Positions 43,212 through 50,318 of a stretch of 53,877 nt of DNA are shown here, one piece after another. Source of the DNA: Lentisphaerota bacterium (GTDB lineage: Bacteria > Verrucomicrobiota > Lentisphaeria > Victivallales > Victivallaceae); NCBI GenBank assembly GCA_015061625.1, contig SUWG01000016.1:1-53877 (forward strand), written 5' to 3'. The translations under genes and the position numbers were made by a program. Below the pieces are notes generated by a model. It had not been told where the DNA came from. It did not search any database and saw nothing but the letters and a program-made list of their open reading frames with translations. The stretch's first letter is position 1, and every line of letters begins with the position of its first letter.

Positions 43212-44327
43212 ATGTTGGAAATTACCAATTTGCGTGACGGAGCGGTGTTGAATCATCATCACGGCGTGGAAACGGATGGTTATCTGGAGATCACGCTTGA
43301 GGGTATGGCGTCATCCCAGGCGGAGGTAAAGGTCAATGGGGAAATCGTTCAAAAGTGTGACCGTCATTTTTCCGCGGCGGTGAGACTTACGGAAAAGATC
43401 AATAAGATCAAGGTGGAAGCCAGTGACTATTTCGGTGACCGGAGTCTGGTTCTCACGGTCGGCTGGGATAAAAAATCCACCCGTCGTTACAGTTTTTTCA
43501 TCGATGATTGTGTGTTTTTCCTGCGCTGGATCGCCATGGAGCGGCCGCAGTCGATCTTTGATGAACGGTGTTTTCTCGGCAGATTGAAAGATATCCATGA
43601 TAAATACGGCACTAAATTTCTGTTGAACCTCTTTTGCCGTGACGATCACCATAAGGACTTTACTTTGCATGATATGCCGGAAGATTACAAGGCGGAATTT
43701 CAGGCGAACAGCGACTGGTTGAAAATGTCGTTCCATGCCGATGGCGAATTTCCCGACCGCCCCTATCAGCATGATAACGGAACCAAAATGGCGGCGGATT
43801 ATGATGAGATCTATCGTGAAGTCTGCCGTTTTGCCGGAGCGGAAAGTTTCATGCCGCCGATGGTGTTTCACTGGGCGATCACCAATCAGGAAAACTTCCA
43901 TGTGCTTCAGGAGCGCGGCACGAAGTGTCTTGCCGGCGGATATATCGGCAGTATTGCCCGTATCGGCGAAAAACACGCCCATGAAGTGACGGATATCGGT
44001 TATCATTATGAGAAAGATGTGGCGTATTATATTCGCAGTAAACATCTTTTCTATGACCGTTTCTTTGATATTTTCCTGTTGAATAATATTTGCTGCTGCA
44101 ACTATGATGATATTGATGTATTGCAGAAAAAGTTTGCGGAGATCGAGGAAGACCGGGACACGCTGTCGTTGATGACGCATGAGCAGTACAGTTTTCCGGA
44201 GTATTTCAACTATATCCCGAACCACCTTGAGCGGATCGAAGAGGCGTGCCGTTTGGCCACGGAGAAGGGATTTGAACCGTGCTGGTTCTCGCGCGGCCTG
44301 CTGGGCAACGAGAGTTGGGATAAATAA
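43212..44327 (+). CDS. Polysaccharide deacetylase-like protein
   Basis: A 371-residue protein. Residues 1-75 form a beta-rich Ig-like module (DGAVLNHHHGVETDGY at the start). From about 90 a (beta/alpha)7-type fold follows: SFFIDD (metal-site Asp pair), SFHADGEF (His ligand) and HWAITNQENF. These fit the carbohydrate esterase 4/NodB superfamily loosely, but the canonical HxxxH motif is not evident, so function is uncertain. No signal peptide is present. An AAAGGAG ribosome-binding site lies before the ATG. The divergent AraC gene suggests sugar-responsive expression. Confidence 0.6.
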   Translation: MLEITNLRDGAVLNHHHGVETDGYLEITLEGMASSQAEVKVNGEIVQKCDRHFSAAVRLTEKINKIKVEASDYFGDRSLVLTVGWDKKSTRRYSFFIDDCVFFLRWIAMERPQSIFDERCFLGRLKDIHDKYGTKFLLNLFCRDDHHKDFTLHDMPEDYKAEFQANSDWLKMSFHADGEFPDRPYQHDNGTKMAADYDEIYREVCRFAGAESFMPPMVFHWAITNQENFHVLQERGTKCLAGGYIGSIARIGEKHAHEVTDIGYHYEKDVAYYIRSKHLFYDRFFDIFLLNNICCCNYDDIDVLQKKFAEIEEDRDTLSLMTHEQYSFPEYFNYIPNHLERIEEACRLATEKGFEPCWFSRGLLGNESWDK

Positions 44328-44384
44328 AAAAGGCACGAACCGGGTCAGATCGATAAAAAAAGTCAAAAAAAATATTTTCCCGGC

Positions 44385-44412
44385 TTGAAAAATTTCAAAA
44401 CGGGGCTATATT
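44385..44412 (+). promoter_or_regulatory. Promoter of the tRNA cluster
   Basis: TTGAAA (44385-44390), 16-bp spacer, TATATT (44407-44412), 40 bp before tRNA-Leu. Confidence 0.75.
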
Positions 44413-44452
44413 AAATGACACGATCAGATAAAACTGATCCGGGTTGATTGTT

Positions 44453-44537
44453 GCCGACGTGGCGGAATTGGCAGACGCGCACGGTTCAGGTCCGTGTGCC
44501 GCAAGGCTTAAGGGTTCGACTCCCTTCGTCGGTACCA
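44453..44537 (+). tRNA. tRNA-Leu (anticodon CAG)
   Basis: Class II tRNA. The acceptor pairs GCCGACG with CGTCGGT (G1-U wobble), the anticodon stem is CACGG/CCGTG with CAG at 44487-44489, and a long variable arm and GGTTCGACTCC T-arm are present. The 3' CCA is encoded. Confidence 0.95.
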
Positions 44538-44541
44538 TTAT

Positions 44542-44615
44542 GCGGGTATGGCATAACGGCTGTGCACCAGCCTTCCAAGCTGGTTATAGGGGTTCGACCC
44601 CCCTTACCCGCTCCA
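44542..44615 (+). tRNA. tRNA-Gly (anticodon TCC)
   Basis: The acceptor pairs GCGGGTA with TACCCGC, the anticodon stem is CCAGC/GCTGG with TCC at 44574-44576, and CCA is encoded. It lies 4 bp after tRNA-Leu. Confidence 0.95.
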
Positions 44616-44625
44616 AAACTTAAAT

Positions 44626-44710
44626 GGTGGGATTGCCGAGCGGTCAAAGGCGGCAGACTGTAAATCTGCTCTCTCCGAGTTCGATGGTTCGAATCCATCT
44701 CCCACCACCA
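44626..44710 (+). tRNA. tRNA-Tyr (anticodon GTA)
   Basis: Class II tRNA with acceptor GGTGGGA/TCCCACC, anticodon stem GCAGA/TCTGC, GTA at 44660-44662, a long variable arm and encoded CCA. Its 3' end is duplicated several times downstream, which marks it as the integration target of mobile elements. Confidence 0.95.
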
Positions 44711-44723
44711 TTTCAAAAATAAC

Positions 44724-44751
44724 GCACCTCAAACGAGGTGCTTTTTTTTTT
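44724..44751 (+). terminator. Terminator of the tRNA cluster
   Basis: GCACCTC-aaac-GAGGTGC followed by ten T. An identical hairpin recurs at 45117-45140 in the duplicated segment. Confidence 0.9.
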
Positions 44752-44933
44752 GCAATGGGGGGGGAGATCACGACTGAAAGGAGTGGTGGCACGAAGTGAC
44801 ACGGAGACGAAACATCTGGTTCGACATCGCTTGCGATGTGCGTGAGCGCAGCGATGGCAATCCATCTCCCACCACCATTTGTAAATATCCGGAAATCCAC
44901 TCTTCCGGCTAAATAGAAAAACACGCAGTTTCA

Positions 44934-44958
44934 AAACAAAGTTTTGACTGCGTTTTTT
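44934..44958 (+). terminator. Terminator-like hairpin inside the scar region
   Basis: CGCAGT-tt-CAAAAC-aaa-GTTTTG-ACTGCG followed by TTTTTT. It is probably the end of an element gene now lost. Confidence 0.65.
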
Positions 44959-45255
44959 CATTTATCCGTCGCTTCGCTTTCCGTCTGCTTTCGCATCCGG
45001 GAGTGGATTCTTGGTTGGTGGTTGCCTTGCGCTTCTCGCCCTGCGGGCTGTGATGCTCACGCACGTCGGGCTGCGCCCTCCGTCGAATCCATCTCCCACC
45101 ACCATTTCAAAAATAACGCACCTCAAACGAGGTGCTTTTTTTATTTTGAGATGTGGAGGAGATCACGGCGTAAGCCGTGAACGGCATTTATGCCGTGGAG
45201 ACGAAACATCTGGTTCGACATCGCTTGCGATGTGCGTGAGCGCAGCGATGGCAAT

Positions 45256-45577
45256 CCATCTCCCAGTGCCATTCACCTGTTCAACCGTCTGTAAAGACGG
45301 TTTTTTTGTGCTCAAATTACCTCTTTTACAACAATTTTTCCACCTTGCAGAAAAACGGTGGAAGGATTGGCTTTGCTCCACAAATATCCCACAATTTGCC
45401 CACATTTGCGGGAAAAGCCCCTCTACCATGTCAGAGGTGCAAAAATGAATTGTTATTGTCAGGAACGAAAAGGGCATTGGTATTTCCGGATGCGGGTTCC
45501 TGAAGAACTGCATCCGTATCTGCCATCAGAGATTTCCTATTCAATCAAAGGACTGGATTTGGAAACAGCCCGTTTCA
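45256..45577 (+). repeat. 322-bp direct repeat, left copy
   Basis: It matches 49739-50060 without indels, with about eight mismatches by eye. It contains a terminator hairpin (45283-45307), two conserved hairpins (CCACC...GGTGG and CCTCT...AGAGG) and the first 44 codons of an integrase-like gene. The pair brackets an AT-richer 4.2-kb cargo. Confidence 0.9.
45283..45307 (+). terminator. Terminator hairpin at the start of the left direct repeat
   Basis: AACCGTC-tgtaaa-GACGG followed by TTTTTTT. The same structure is at 49766-49790. Confidence 0.7.
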
Positions 45578-45684
45578 TCAGGAAATTGCCATGGATTATT
45601 TTCATTATTTTAATTTCCTGTATTCCCGCGGAGACAATCCATACCGTGATGAAAATTTACGGGAAAAATAGTTTGAATCATTAA
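45445..45684 (+). pseudogene. Truncated phage-type integrase gene, left copy
   Basis: ATG 45445 has an AGAGGTG ribosome-binding site. The first 45 or so residues (YCQERKGHWYFRMRVPEELH, then EISYSIKGLDLETARF) match the start of integrases with a DUF6538-type N-terminal domain (WYxRRxVPxxLxxxxxxxEIxxSLxTxDxxxA). After codon 44 the similarity to the right copy stops, the frame runs into hydrophobic nonsense and ends inside the 3' end of the AraC gene. No catalytic R-H-R-Y residues remain. Confidence 0.8.
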
Positions 45685-46495
45685 AGCCGGATTGCCATGC
45701 AATATCTCCGCAGGATAAATCTGTGGTTATCAAAAGTTCAGCCGCATGACGCAACCGGATCTCACAAAGATATTCGATAGGACTGCGGCCGATAACTTTA
45801 TTGAATAATCTTGTAAAATTTCTTGGAGAGGTATGCATGCGATGAGCCAATTCTGCGACAGTGTAGGAGACCGTAAAATTTCTTTCCATCAGAGAAATAA
45901 CTTTATTCATTCTTTCCGTGAGAATGAGCTGGGCATTATCCCCTGAATGATTTTTGCAGCGACGGCAAAGGTTCAATATCAAAGTGGTCAGTAAAGTTAC
46001 TGTTTCAACTTCAAATCCTTCTTCTGCGCAATTTATAATTTGCTCCAGTGACCGTACTTGTTTTTCCAATACTGCAAGCTCAACAGCTTCCAAATGGATA
46101 CGGCTGATAAAATCCTGATTTTTGCGTAATGCCGGTTCCACGCGGAAAATCATATTGTAATTATTTAGTTTTTTAAAAAACTTCAAAGGAAGCGGCAATT
46201 TTTCCTGATCGTATAATATATTGAAAAGAGTTAAATTTTTTCCGATTTTTGAAAAATAGTGTTTGTCATTTCCCTGCAACACAAAAACATCTCCGGCAGA
46301 AACAGGATATTCGTTCCCGTTTATCCATTGGATTCCGGACCCGCCGGTGACAATAACCAACTCCAGAAAATCATGATAATGCGGGATTGAGGTAAAATCC
46401 GGTATCGAAGGCTCATTTGTTTTTACCGGCACAACAGCAACTGGAAAATCCGGATGTTTAAGAAATAATTTCAATGATATTTGCTGACTTTTCAT
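45605..46495 (-). CDS. AraC-family regulator with cupin sensor (island)
   Basis: A 296-residue regulator. The N-terminal cupin domain (about 20-100) has HYHDFLELV, giving metal or sugar-binding His residues, and GDVFVLQGNDKHYF. The C-terminal domain has two helix-turn-helix motifs (AELAHRMHTSPRNFTRLFN and CGDIAWQSGFNDSNYFSRKF, both partly quoted). It is divergently placed from the isomerase-like gene and likely controls it. The sequence is richer in A+T than the flanking core genes, consistent with horizontal acquisition. Its 3' end overlaps the broken integrase frame. Confidence 0.88.
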   Translation of the reverse strand: MKSQQISLKLFLKHPDFPVAVVPVKTNEPSIPDFTSIPHYHDFLELVIVTGGSGIQWINGNEYPVSAGDVFVLQGNDKHYFSKIGKNLTLFNILYDQEKLPLPLKFFKKLNNYNMIFRVEPALRKNQDFISRIHLEAVELAVLEKQVRSLEQIINCAEEGFEVETVTLLTTLILNLCRRCKNHSGDNAQLILTERMNKVISLMERNFTVSYTVAELAHRMHTSPRNFTRLFNKVIGRSPIEYLCEIRLRHAAELLITTDLSCGDIAWQSGFNDSNYFSRKFSSRYGLSPREYRKLK

Positions 46496-46612
46496 AATGT
46501 CATTAATGTAGCATCAGATAAAAAATTTTCAAGCAGGAAAGATAACAAATAATTCATTTGTCTGTTTTGTGAAGATTTTTTTCTTTTATGTTAAGTTTTT
46601 ATCCAGTTTTTA

Positions 46613-46621
46613 TGTTATATT
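46613..46621 (+). promoter_or_regulatory. Extended -10 promoter of the isomerase-like gene
   Basis: TGTTATATT: a TG one base before TATATT (46616-46621), 55 bp before the start. The -35 region is poor, in keeping with activation by the divergent AraC protein. Confidence 0.5.
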
Positions 46622-46675
46622 AACCTTGTGACAGTAGTTTTCAGTTTAATATTGTAAATATTTTCAAGGAGCCGG

Positions 46676-48046
46676 ATGATGAAATTTGCTATTTTTATTT
46701 CCAATCGTACTACATTCCCCCAGCAATTGGTCACTGCTGCGATTTCAGAAGTTGCTCAGGCAATTCGTGAAAGCGGAAATACGCCGATTATTCCCGAAGG
46801 CGGAGTTGCTGACGATGCGCAAGCCCTCCGTTACGCGAATTTTCTGAAGGAAAATCCATGTGACGGAATATTGGCAGTGTTTCCGAATTTCGGAGATGAA
46901 AGTTCTTGTCTGACAGCTTTGCGTGATGCGGGAAAACCAATTTTGTTTGTGGCTTATGCAGATCGTCTGGATCAATTGGGGCCTGCGGTCAGGCGAGATG
47001 CTTTCTGCGGCAAAATAAGTGCAGTCAACCTCTTCCGTCAATGCAATATCCCCTGTACAGTACTGGAACCGCATGTTGTTGAAATAACTTCAGAAACTTT
47101 TCAGGAAAACTTGAAAACTTTTTCTGCAATTTGCCGTGTGGTTAATGGTATGAAGCGTTTACGTACCGGCTCAATCGGTGCCAGATGTACGCCATTCAAG
47201 ACGGTGAGATTTGATGAAGTCGCTTTTGAAAAATACGGCATTTCCAATGAAGCATTTGATCTTTCTGAACTTTTTTCAATAATAAGAAATATGAAAGATA
47301 GCGATTTTGCCGTAAGAGAAAAAGCTGAGTTTATCAATAAATACAGTTGTTGGCCGGCAAATACAGAAAATGTACAATTACGGATGGCAAAACTTGCTGT
47401 CGCCATCGATCAGATGATAGAACGCTATCGCCTTGATCTTGTAACTTTACGTTGCTGGACAGAATTGGAAGAAGAGTTGAAACTTTCTCCCTGCGTAGTT
47501 CTTTCCATGCTCAATGACAGGAAAATATGTGCAAATTGCGAAGTTGATACTGTCAATGCAATTGCGATGTATGCATTGTCACTTGCCGCCGATGCCCCTG
47601 GAGCATGTCTGGACTGGAATAATAACTACGGCGACGATCCTGATGCATGTATTCTCTTTCACTGCGGACCTACGGCGGCATCACTTATGGAAAAAGATCA
47701 GCAAATTGTCGATCATCCGATGTTTGCCAGAGTTCTCGGATGCGGCAATGGTTTGGGTTGTAATCAAGGTCGCATGAAAGCTGGTAAATTCACCTGGGCG
47801 ACAGGGATGACCCGTGAAGGTGAATTGATTTTTGTATTGGATAAAGGTGAATTCAGCACACAAAAATTGCCGCCTGAATTTTTCGGCTGCGGCGGAGTGG
47901 CTCATTTTTATAATTTTCAATATAAATTAAGACAGTTGCTGCGTTACGGATTTCCGCATCACATGAGTTTGAGTTACGGGGATAATTTTACTGCAATGGA
48001 AGAAGCTTTTTACTGTTATCTTAACTATTCAATATTGACATTTTGA
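46676..48046 (+). CDS. L-fucose/L-arabinose isomerase family protein
   Basis: A 456-residue protein; a second ATG at 46679 is better spaced (7 bp) from AAGGAG and may be the true start. Overall layout matches the fucose/arabinose isomerase superfamily: an N-terminal Rossmann-like region (CDGILAVFPNFGDESS), a central segment with RCWTELEEE that supplies a metal-binding Glu, and a C-terminal barrel with FHCGPTAASL. The substrate cannot be assigned; a deoxy or pentose sugar is likely. Base composition is AT-rich like the rest of the island. The AraC gene is divergent. Confidence 0.82.
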   Translation: MMKFAIFISNRTTFPQQLVTAAISEVAQAIRESGNTPIIPEGGVADDAQALRYANFLKENPCDGILAVFPNFGDESSCLTALRDAGKPILFVAYADRLDQLGPAVRRDAFCGKISAVNLFRQCNIPCTVLEPHVVEITSETFQENLKTFSAICRVVNGMKRLRTGSIGARCTPFKTVRFDEVAFEKYGISNEAFDLSELFSIIRNMKDSDFAVREKAEFINKYSCWPANTENVQLRMAKLAVAIDQMIERYRLDLVTLRCWTELEEELKLSPCVVLSMLNDRKICANCEVDTVNAIAMYALSLAADAPGACLDWNNNYGDDPDACILFHCGPTAASLMEKDQQIVDHPMFARVLGCGNGLGCNQGRMKAGKFTWATGMTREGELIFVLDKGEFSTQKLPPEFFGCGGVAHFYNFQYKLRQLLRYGFPHHMSLSYGDNFTAMEEAFYCYLNYSILTF

Positions 48047-48053
48047 CAGTTGA

Positions 48054-48215
48054 CAGGCAAAAATTTTACAATGGAATCTTGAAATACCGCTTTCTGCGGA
48101 TAATCAGGAATACGGCAAGAGTCGGTTAAGGCAGTTTCTCTATTCTCCCGGATTGAACCAGACGGTTACAGCCAACTGGCATCAACGCACTTTCGGAATG
48201 TCACGATTGCGGTGA
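48054..48215 (+). pseudogene. C-terminal remnant of an unrecognised gene
   Basis: A frame open for 53 codons between TGA 48051 and TGA 48213 encodes NLEIPLSADNQEYGKSRL, then FLYSPGLNQTVTANWHQRT. There is no start codon near the beginning. The composition looks like real protein, but I recognise no family. It abuts, and nearly touches, the convergent HTH gene. Confidence 0.35.
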
Positions 48216-48605
48216 TTACTTTTTCTTCAGGAAACGGGAGAGGTTCTGGGCGGTGGTGACACAGCCGTATTTTTGCAATTCGGCTGCGATTTCCCTCAAG
48301 GTCATTCCTTTAACTTGCCACGCTTTGATTTGTTCTGCGTAAGGAGCAAGTTTGCTGCGGCCGGGACCATTCTGATAACTTTTGCGGATTCGTTTTGGTA
48401 CTGACAAATGTTCTGCAAAAATCTGCTCCGGGCTGGCGTGCCATAATTTGGTTTCTTCCCGTTCTAAAAGCCGGTAGGCTCTTGAAGTGTAAAAAGTCAA
48501 CAACGCTTGTTTTACTGCCATGTTGCGGCTCGACCGCAACATGGTGGTTATTTTTGCTGCTTTGGGGGGAATCAAATTATAAAGATTTTTCTGCGTTACT
48601 TGCAT
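48216..48605 (-). CDS. Small HTH protein, third gene of the DUF3990 cassette
   Basis: A 129-residue protein. Residues about 25-68 (AVKQALLTFYTSRAYRLLE, then EETKLWHASPEQIF) recall small partner proteins of DUF3990 loci, from memory. The C-terminal 45 residues carry a helix-turn-helix (KGMTLREIAAELQKYG, then TTAQNLSRFLKK). The linker is basic (KRIRKSYQ). It overlaps the DUF3990 gene by 10 bp, so it is in the same transcript. It could be the antitoxin's DNA-binding autoregulator or a separate regulator. Confidence 0.65.
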   Translation of the reverse strand: MQVTQKNLYNLIPPKAAKITTMLRSSRNMAVKQALLTFYTSRAYRLLEREETKLWHASPEQIFAEHLSVPKRIRKSYQNGPGRSKLAPYAEQIKAWQVKGMTLREIAAELQKYGCVTTAQNLSRFLKKK

Positions 48606-49090
48606 AACACTTCCTCTGTTGCCGCGTATTCCAGAAACAACAGCGACTTGGCGGTATGGAACAATATCTGATCTGCCAGTACATAGGTTTTAAGTTTTTT
48701 GATAACCGTTTCCCGATCAGCCAGACCATCTTCCAACATATTCAAGCAGACGTACACCCGGTCATCGGCAACCAGTCCGCGAACCAGATCAAATTCGTGT
48801 TCAAAGTCAACATCTTTCCGGTTCGTCAAAACAAAATCCAACCACTCTTCATCGGCAGTTTCAAAAGTTTTTATACGCAGTTCCGGATGTTCAAAAAGAT
48901 TATCCGGAACCTCAAATGCAGTTACGATACCGGCAGAAAGTTCTTCCTGTTTTGCCCGGATTTGTGCCCAGCGGCGGGCTTGTTCCAAACTGCTGGTGGT
49001 ATAAAAACCACGCCCGAAATCACCGACTCTGGAAGAAGTGATGATTTTCGGATTTTTCACTTCAAGATGGCTGCCGTGATAGAGTTTCAT
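48596..49090 (-). CDS. DUF3990 protein, putative ADP-ribosyltransferase-like toxin
   Basis: A 164-residue protein whose N-terminus is the DUF3990 signature: LYHGSHLEVKNPKI, then VGDFGRGFYTTSSLEQARRWA. The H-G...Y-T-T-S...A pattern resembles the NAD-binding core of ADP-ribosyltransferases (HYT-like); a C-terminal acidic catalytic residue is not obvious to me. Its ATG overlaps the stop of the DUF3791 gene (ATGA), the usual antitoxin-toxin coupling. Toxin activity is inferred from family context. Confidence 0.75.
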   Translation of the reverse strand: MKLYHGSHLEVKNPKIITSSRVGDFGRGFYTTSSLEQARRWAQIRAKQEELSAGIVTAFEVPDNLFEHPELRIKTFETADEEWLDFVLTNRKDVDFEHEFDLVRGLVADDRVYVCLNMLEDGLADRETVIKKLKTYVLADQILFHTAKSLLFLEYAATEEVLCK

Positions 49091-49302
49091 TTGTTATCTC
49101 TTTTTTTCAAAAACCGTTCAATTTCGGAAAGTAGCTGTTCTTTACCAAGAGTATGCAGCAAGTCGTAATTTTCCAATAAAAAATCAAGAGTGCCGGTTTC
49201 TTCAAAATATTCAGCAACTTTCGCCCCGGAAACACCAAGTTTGGTTTTGTACGCTTCAATGGCGAAAGAAAGAAATTCAGCTTTCATTTCATCAATATCC
49301 AT
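49087..49302 (-). CDS. DUF3791 protein, putative antitoxin
   Basis: A 71-residue protein with the DUF3791 pattern: FLSFAIEAYKTKLGVSGAKV, then YFEETGTLDFLLENYDLLHT. Proteins of this family are habitually encoded beside DUF3990 genes. It is first in the transcript, as antitoxins often are, has a GAGAGGTG ribosome-binding site and sits behind a near-consensus promoter. Confidence 0.75.
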   Translation of the reverse strand: MDIDEMKAEFLSFAIEAYKTKLGVSGAKVAEYFEETGTLDFLLENYDLLHTLGKEQLLSEIERFLKKRDNK

Positions 49303-49326
49303 TTGGCACCTCTCTTTCCAAAATTT

Positions 49327-49354
49327 AATATAACTTGTTTTTTTGATTTGTCAA
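49327..49354 (-). promoter_or_regulatory. Promoter of the DUF3791-DUF3990-HTH operon
   Basis: On the minus strand TTGACA (complement of 49349-49354), 16-bp spacer, TATATT (complement of 49327-49332). A second TTGACA lies about 20 bp further upstream, so two overlapping -35 boxes or an operator are possible. Confidence 0.75.
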
Positions 49355-49738
49355 GCAAAAAATCAACTCTTGTCAACTTTTTTTGCGGTAAATTTATTTT
49401 GTGTCGTTTGCATTTGAAAAATGATAATTATGCGGTATATTAATTGCAGGTTGTTTTGAGAATTGAAGAGCCGTTATGGTAATATATGGTAACGGATGGT
49501 AACGAAAACCATAAAAAATGGTTATTCTCCGGAAAATGGAACCGGTTAAAAAAAGTTTGCCGGATTTTTTACAAAGGCATTACCATTTTTTACCATATTG
49601 GGGACTTGGATTACCGTTTTTTGCCATTTAAGAGAGCTTATGCGGATTATGGGATTTCGAGTCGTGTGAGACATTTTTCAGCAGAAAAAATTGCAAGTTA
49701 CAACAATTTTTCAGCGAGGTTTCACACTGCCGGAGTTA
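49355..49738. other. Gene-poor AT-rich gap before the right direct repeat
   Basis: I see no convincing gene. The sequence has clustered GGTAAC/GGTAAT words on both strands (for example 49476-49504, 49577-49610) and an A/T-rich inverted repeat near 49685-49711 (AAAAATTG with CAATTTTT). An open frame crosses into the direct repeat but lacks a ribosome-binding site and any domain. Confidence 0.5.
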
Positions 49739-50060
49739 CCATCTCCCAGTGCCATTTACCTATTCAACCGTCTGTAAAGACGGTTTTTTTGTGCTCAAAT
49801 TACCTCTTTTACAACAATTTTTCCACCTTGCAGAAAAACGGTGGAAGGATTGGCTTTGCTCCACAAATATCCCACAATTTGCCCACATTTGCGGGAAAAG
49901 CCCCTCTACCATGTCAGAGGTGCAAAAATGAAGAGTTATTGTAAAGAACGAAAAGGGCATTGGTATTTCCGGATGCGGGTTCCTAAAGAACTGCATCCGT
50001 ATCTGCCATCTGAGATTTCCTATTCAATCAAAGGACTGGATTTGGAAACAGCCCGTTTCA
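49739..50060 (+). repeat. 322-bp direct repeat, right copy
   Basis: Partner of 45256-45577 at a constant offset of 4483 bp. It starts with CCATCTCCC, the same word as the tRNA-Tyr 3' end, and ends inside the integrase-like gene. Confidence 0.9.
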
Positions 50061-50221
50061 GATGTAAGCTGCTGGCAAATCGCCTCCGGGGCATCTTTGA
50101 ACAAGCCAAATATGGAGTTATCAGTATGGGCATTCTGAATCCTTTCGTTCGCGAAATCTGTGCGAATATACTTTATCACGATGCAAACCTTATGACCTTC
50201 GGTGTTCTTGGATTAACATAG
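49928..50221 (+). pseudogene. Truncated phage-type integrase gene, right copy
   Basis: Starts at ATG 49928. Residues 1-75 or so continue the DUF6538-like N-terminal domain further than the left copy (ARFRCKLLANRLRGIFEQAKYGV), and then an unrelated frame runs to TAG 50219. With 97 codons it lacks the core-binding and catalytic domains. It is probably the older, longer version from which the left copy derived, or both are footprints of independent elements. Confidence 0.8.
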
Positions 50222-50260
50222 TTTTTATCAAGAGGCAAACCACTTTTCGTTTTAAGACAG

Positions 50261-50301
50261 AAAAAAATGAGAGACCTCTTGTGTCTCTCATAATATCTTT
50301 T
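50261..50301 (-). terminator. Bidirectional terminator after the GH42 gene
   Basis: TGAGAGAC (50268-50275) pairs with GTCTCTCA (50283-50290) around a 7-nt loop. Seven A on the left give a T-run for minus-strand transcripts, and ATCTTTTTT lies on the right for the plus strand. Confidence 0.85.
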
Positions 50302-50318
50302 TTATCCGGATCCTCCCG

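Larger units (their letters stand above)
44690..45263 (+). repeat. Tandem duplications of the tRNA-Tyr 3' end (insertion scars)
   Basis: The 22-nt end AATCCATCTCCCACCACCA plus ATTT of tRNA-Tyr (44692-44713) recurs at 44859-44880 and 45087-45108. The 45083 copy carries the tRNA terminator too (match to 44690-44748). A broken copy (ATCCATCTCCCA) sits at 45254. Segments 44690-44870 and 45083-45263 are diverged copies of one another. No gene is seen from 44711 to 45444; a further terminator-like hairpin is at 44934-44958. Confidence 0.85.

Noticed and set aside
43311-44366. 351-codon minus-strand frame
   Set aside because: Shadow of the deacetylase-like gene; no ribosome-binding site and no domain.
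44448-44924. Short frames on both strands over the tRNA cluster
   Set aside because: They are translations of tRNA genes and their duplicated ends.
49486-49944. 152-codon plus-strand frame entering the right direct repeat
   Set aside because: No ribosome-binding site or domain; it crosses a terminator hairpin and is out of frame with the integrase fragment.
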